Notes under the pieces: model-generated
The model's database searches: none
What the model was told of the DNA's origin: nothing
What the model saw: the letters and a program-made list of their open reading frames with translations, nothing else
Assembly: GCA_036583965.1 (NCBI GenBank)
Contig: JAZBQD010000005.1
Coordinates: forward strand, 1,573,314 to 1,637,313
Source: Prunella strophiata
Lineage: Eukaryota > Chordata > Aves > Passeriformes > Prunellidae
DNA length: 64,000 nucleotides
Reading direction: 5' to 3'
Position numbers and translations under genes: made by a program
Shown here: positions 60,813 to 64,000 of the stretch, in pieces
How the letters are laid out: the number at the start of each line of letters is the position of its first letter
Numbering within the stretch: the stretch's first letter is position 1

Positions 60813-61667
60813 TTATTATACATAATTCACTTAGATAGAAAATTAACTTGGCTAGTGAGGACAGCTGAAGGTTGATGTTTTTAAGGACAGGTGACTTTTG
60901 TGGTCCTCAGCATCCTGGCATTGGCTTAGACACAATGTGAGATGCTCCCACCTTCCCCAGGTTTCTGATTTCATTTGTATCTTTACTCTGGCCAGAAGCG
61001 TGTAGGACCCTTTGGTTTTAAGGCACATCTTTCTCCAGGAGGCTGAATTCAGCATGGAATTGGGGAGAAATGGCAGTGCAAGGAAGGAACTGAGGGACAG
61101 CCTCTGCCTCATCCTGTGGCACCAGGTGTGGAAAGGAAAACCATTCCTCAGGTTGACACACAGCTGATTTCCCTGCTTGTGCCATTCCTTTGGGATTCCT
61201 TCAGCTCCCTGCAGACAGAGCAGAACTTCTGTGAATAGGCTTTAGTGGAAACTGGGAGCAAACAAAAATGCTTTCCTCAAAGCATTCCCCGAAAGAACGG
61301 GAGAATTCCAGGTTTAAGTTGGATGCAGTTTTTCTTTTACTGGAGGATCCAGTAATTCTGGCAAACACATTGTTAAATAACATTGTGAAAATTGCTATCC
61401 CAGCCTTCCACATCCTGTGTCACTCCAGCATTAGGGAATGGGAAGAAAGAGAAACCTGAAAGCAGCAGGTACAAGCTCTTCTTGCTGGGAGCAGGACTGG
61501 GAGAGAGCTGGTGGTTGAGCTTTGACTCAAAATTATCCTTTTTTTTTTAATTCTTCATCTTTTAACAGCAATTACACTTCTCTGGGTGCTAATATATGAT
61601 TTTGGAAGCCTTGGGAGCTGCTACCAGATCCTGCAACAGGGTTTTTTGAGTCAGATGTGGTATACAG

Positions 61668-61677
61668 TGTAAATAAA
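61668..61677 (+). promoter_or_regulatory. Pumilio-type TGTAAATA overlapping a poly(A) signal AATAAA
   Basis: TGTAAATA at 61668-61675 overlaps AATAAA at 61672-61677, so binding of the two machineries could compete. Confidence 0.5.
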
Positions 61678-62401
61678 CTTTTCAAATGTTCCAGATTACC
61701 TCACACAAAGTTTTTAGGCAGTTTTTAAAAGGTTTATGGTGTGGACTTGGAAGATCCTGTCGCAGTTACTGGAACAGAGTCCAGTGGATCCACGAGCAAA
61801 CCTTGAAAAGCTCCTGCTGCATCCTGGTGGCTTCTCACTGAAAACAGGAGCTTTAAAACTCAGAAGTTTCAAATTATATTTTTGAAAAAGAGTTGGTGGG
61901 GGAATAGGAACTGGAAGTTTTGTGGCAGGTCTGGACTTAAGGTTCTTTGCAAACACTTTGGGTTTCAGGGGCACATTTTGGAACCTTGTCTGTGTTTTCC
62001 ACAGTATCAGCCAACACTGCAGAATATGCACAAAATCTTCAATATATTTAGTTTTAACAAATTGAACACAAAGTGGGGACAGTGGCAGGTCAAAGACTAA
62101 AACAGTTGGTCCTGCAGCTTATTTTGGGTGTAAAGTGCATAAAGGTTGTTCTCCCCTTTCAGCCAGAAAATTCCTGTTATTCCATGTTCTTTGTCACCAT
62201 TTTTGTGTTTCCTGCACAGCCCAGGCCTGGCCAGGCAGCTTCACTCCAGTGTGACCTTTCCAGGGAAAACTGGTGGTCTTGAACCTTTTTCTTTACTCAA
62301 GGCTTTAGAAAAATTGTTTCAACAAACATTTTTTGTCCACTGAAGTAGATTTTAAGTCCAATTCCAGGATTGTCTTTTCTTATTATTCGTGATTTTTCAC
62401 A

Positions 62402-62407
62402 AATAAA
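62402..62407 (+). other. Poly(A) signal AATAAA
   Basis: Canonical signal in the 3' UTR, within TTTTCACAAATAAAACAACG. Confidence 0.5.
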
Positions 62408-63239
62408 ACAACGTGTTTATTAATTCCATCAAATGTGGCAGGTGAAATTCCTGAAATGGCATTTTTGATTGTGACTGGATTGATTTTTTATTTTTTTTCC
62501 TCCTTATTTTTTGGTTTGGAGAGGTACTGATAGCTTCCTATGGTTTGAGGTTTTATCTTGCAAGTTCCCTGTGTGCTCCAGATCTTCCAGCACGTTCCAT
62601 TTCTGTGTGCAGGACACTGCCCATGGGATGAGAGACTATTCCAGGGACAAGGAGAAGCTGCTCACTTTGGTTTCCCTGAATTCCCTGAGTGCATTGAGAA
62701 TTTTCTGTAAATCCATTTCCCACAGTGCTGGGGAGGAGGAAGGATGGAGCTGGGGCTCTGGAATCCCCATAATTCCACCCCCAGCTCTGCTCAGGACTTG
62801 CCACGAGCCTTCCACAGGTCATTCCACTCCTCCCTCTGTAGCTGGGGATGATTTTTCCATATTTTTTTGGGAGCAAAGCAAGATCCTTCACTCCAGACAT
62901 TGGCAGGTGGGCAGGGCTGGGTGCTTTTCCCAAAAAACAGCCTCTCCCCCCGGTGTGACTGCAGCTGCTGGGGTTGCACAGGGCACGTTATTCCCTTCTC
63001 TTGCCCCTTGGGTTCCAACTTAACTGCAGTGAAACTGAAAAACTGGGAATTCTTCCCACTGGACTGAAGTATATTGTGTGTGTCTCACTGTTTCTGAATC
63101 TTCTCTGTGGGAACAGGACAGTTTTGTCCCATTTTGTTAGAATTTGCACTTCATTTCTGGTTTAAATCAAGTCAGCTGTGTCCTACTAACTGTCCTAAAA
63201 TAAGGTTATAAAAACCAGATCAATTTTAGCCCTAGATGC

Positions 63240-63266
63240 TTTTTTTTTTTTTTTTTTTTTTTTTTT
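63240..63266 (+). repeat. Poly-T run of about 27
   Basis: A long T homopolymer inside the inferred 3' UTR. Its length in the assembly may be unreliable. Confidence 0.9.
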
Positions 63267-63437
63267 GCTTTTATTTCTGTCAACCTCTTTCCCATTGTCC
63301 AATCCAGACTCCGGCATTCTGTAATTATGTATAAAGGTTTTATTTATTTAAAATTAGATTAGTTACATTTTTAAATTTAACACCTGGCTGGACAGTGTCC
63401 CATTAACGCATTGATTGTGTTTCCTTTGTCTTGTGTT

Positions 63438-63443
63438 AATAAA
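63438..63443 (+). other. Poly(A) signal AATAAA (distal, probable main 3' end)
   Basis: Within GTGTTAATAAATATTGATG and followed 15-40 nt later by TG/T-rich sequence. After it the sequence loses its AT-rich 3' UTR character and soon enters a CR1 element. Confidence 0.65.
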
Positions 63444-63654
63444 TATTGATGCCTGGTTGCTTGTTTAGTCCTTCCAGCGCTGTTTCCATGAAGGAATTTT
63501 ATTTTTAAGGAAGAAAACGTGGGTTAAAATTGATCCTGGGCAGAGGGAGAACTTGTAAGTACCTTGTATTTTGTCAGTTGTATGGAGAATTGTTGGAGCT
63601 CTGGGGGTGTGAAGGAGCTGGGCTGGGCAATGTCCTGCAGCTGTAGCTTTGGGA

Positions 63655-64000
63655 ATCTGAGTTTTTGGGGATCAGAGCAGGGAGTGGAGCTAAGGAAGGG
63701 GCTGGAGAATCCTGAGGGAGCTGGGAAAGGGGCTCAGCTGGAGAAAAGGGGGATCAGAGGGAATTTCTGGCTCTGCACAACTCCATGGCAGGAGGGGACA
63801 GCCGGGGGATTGGGGACTTATCCCAGGGAACAGGGACAGGGGAGAGGGAACGGCCTCAGGCTGTGCTGGGGAGGCTCAGGGTGAATTTCCATGGGAATTT
63901 CCCCATGGAAAAGGGGGGATCAGGAATTGGAGCTGCCCAGGGAGGGCTGGAGGTGGCACTCGGTGCTCTGGGCTGGGGACACGGTTGGGTTCGATGGTCT
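63655..64000 (+). mobile_element. CR1 LINE fragment running off the window
   Basis: Plus-strand CR1: 'aaggggctggagaatcctga', 'ggctcagctggagaaaagg', 'gagggaacggcctcaggctg', 'aattggagctgcccaggg', 'ggaggtggcactcggtgctc' and 'ggttgggttcgatggtct' at the edge. Very similar to the copy near 30 kb. Confidence 0.87.

Larger units (their letters stand above)
60268..63465 (+). other. DIP2B: Probable DIP2B 3' UTR (about 3.2 kb)
   Basis: No open frame of note follows the stop codon. AATAAA occurs at 60601, 61672, 62402 and 63438. The last is followed by a TG-rich stretch (GCCTGGTTGCTTGTTTAG), as expected downstream of a cleavage site. A long 3' UTR is typical of DIP2 mRNAs. The real end(s) are inferred, not shown. 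Confidence 0.65.

Noticed and set aside
63460..64000. Start of a neighbouring gene (ATF1 follows DIP2B in human)
   Set aside because: Only CR1 sequence is present after the last poly(A) signal. No exon is visible.

Overview
The window is a piece of a bird genome. It holds one large protein-coding gene, read left to right on the + strand: DIP2B (disco-interacting protein 2 homolog B). I assembled 38 coding exons by reading GT..AG splice sites and translating exon by exon. Together they give a protein of about 1,571 residues, close to the roughly 1,576 I remember for human DIP2B. Paralogue-specific stretches (the N-terminal linker, the start of exon 18 and the region around exon 24) match DIP2B better than DIP2A. 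The bird assignment rests on many CR1 LINE fragments on both strands and on compact introns after exon 2. I cannot name the species.

Layout. 1-50: pyrimidine-rich 5' UTR end. 51-132: coding exon 1 inside a CpG-island-like GC-rich block. 133-26387: a 26-kb first intron with no coding sequence I can support, only CR1 remnants, a small tandem duplication and simple repeats. 26388-37069: exons 2-7, which encode the DMAP1-binding domain and a Ser/Thr/Pro-rich linker. 37673-48581: exons 8-23, the first adenylate-forming (FAAL-like) domain. 48903-60267: exons 24-38, the second FAAL-like domain and the stop codon. 60268 to about 63460: a probable long 3' UTR with four AATAAA signals and three Pumilio-type motifs. 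From about 63655 to the window end: a CR1 LINE fragment. No part of a second gene is visible. Introns longer than 300 bases that have no entry of their own hold nothing I recognise beyond the CR1 pieces and repeats listed.

The most unusual structure is a minisatellite of about 2.8 kb (46-bp unit, about 60 copies, 56389-59174) in intron 36. The unit has no stop codon in any + frame and its length is not a multiple of 3, so it creates three overlapping reading frames of more than 900 codons. They look like a repeat protein but are almost certainly not a gene. The end of exon 36, directly against the array, is scrambled and lacks a recognisable donor.

Three other exons (11, 16 and 34) each carry one extra base that breaks an otherwise perfectly conserved frame. 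Two of the three extra bases are a T that creates an in-frame TGA after CC. Every other splice site and codon is intact, so I read these as probable assembly errors in a difficult region rather than as a dead gene. One of them (UCC UGA) happens to match the antizyme +1 frameshift signal and deserves a direct check.
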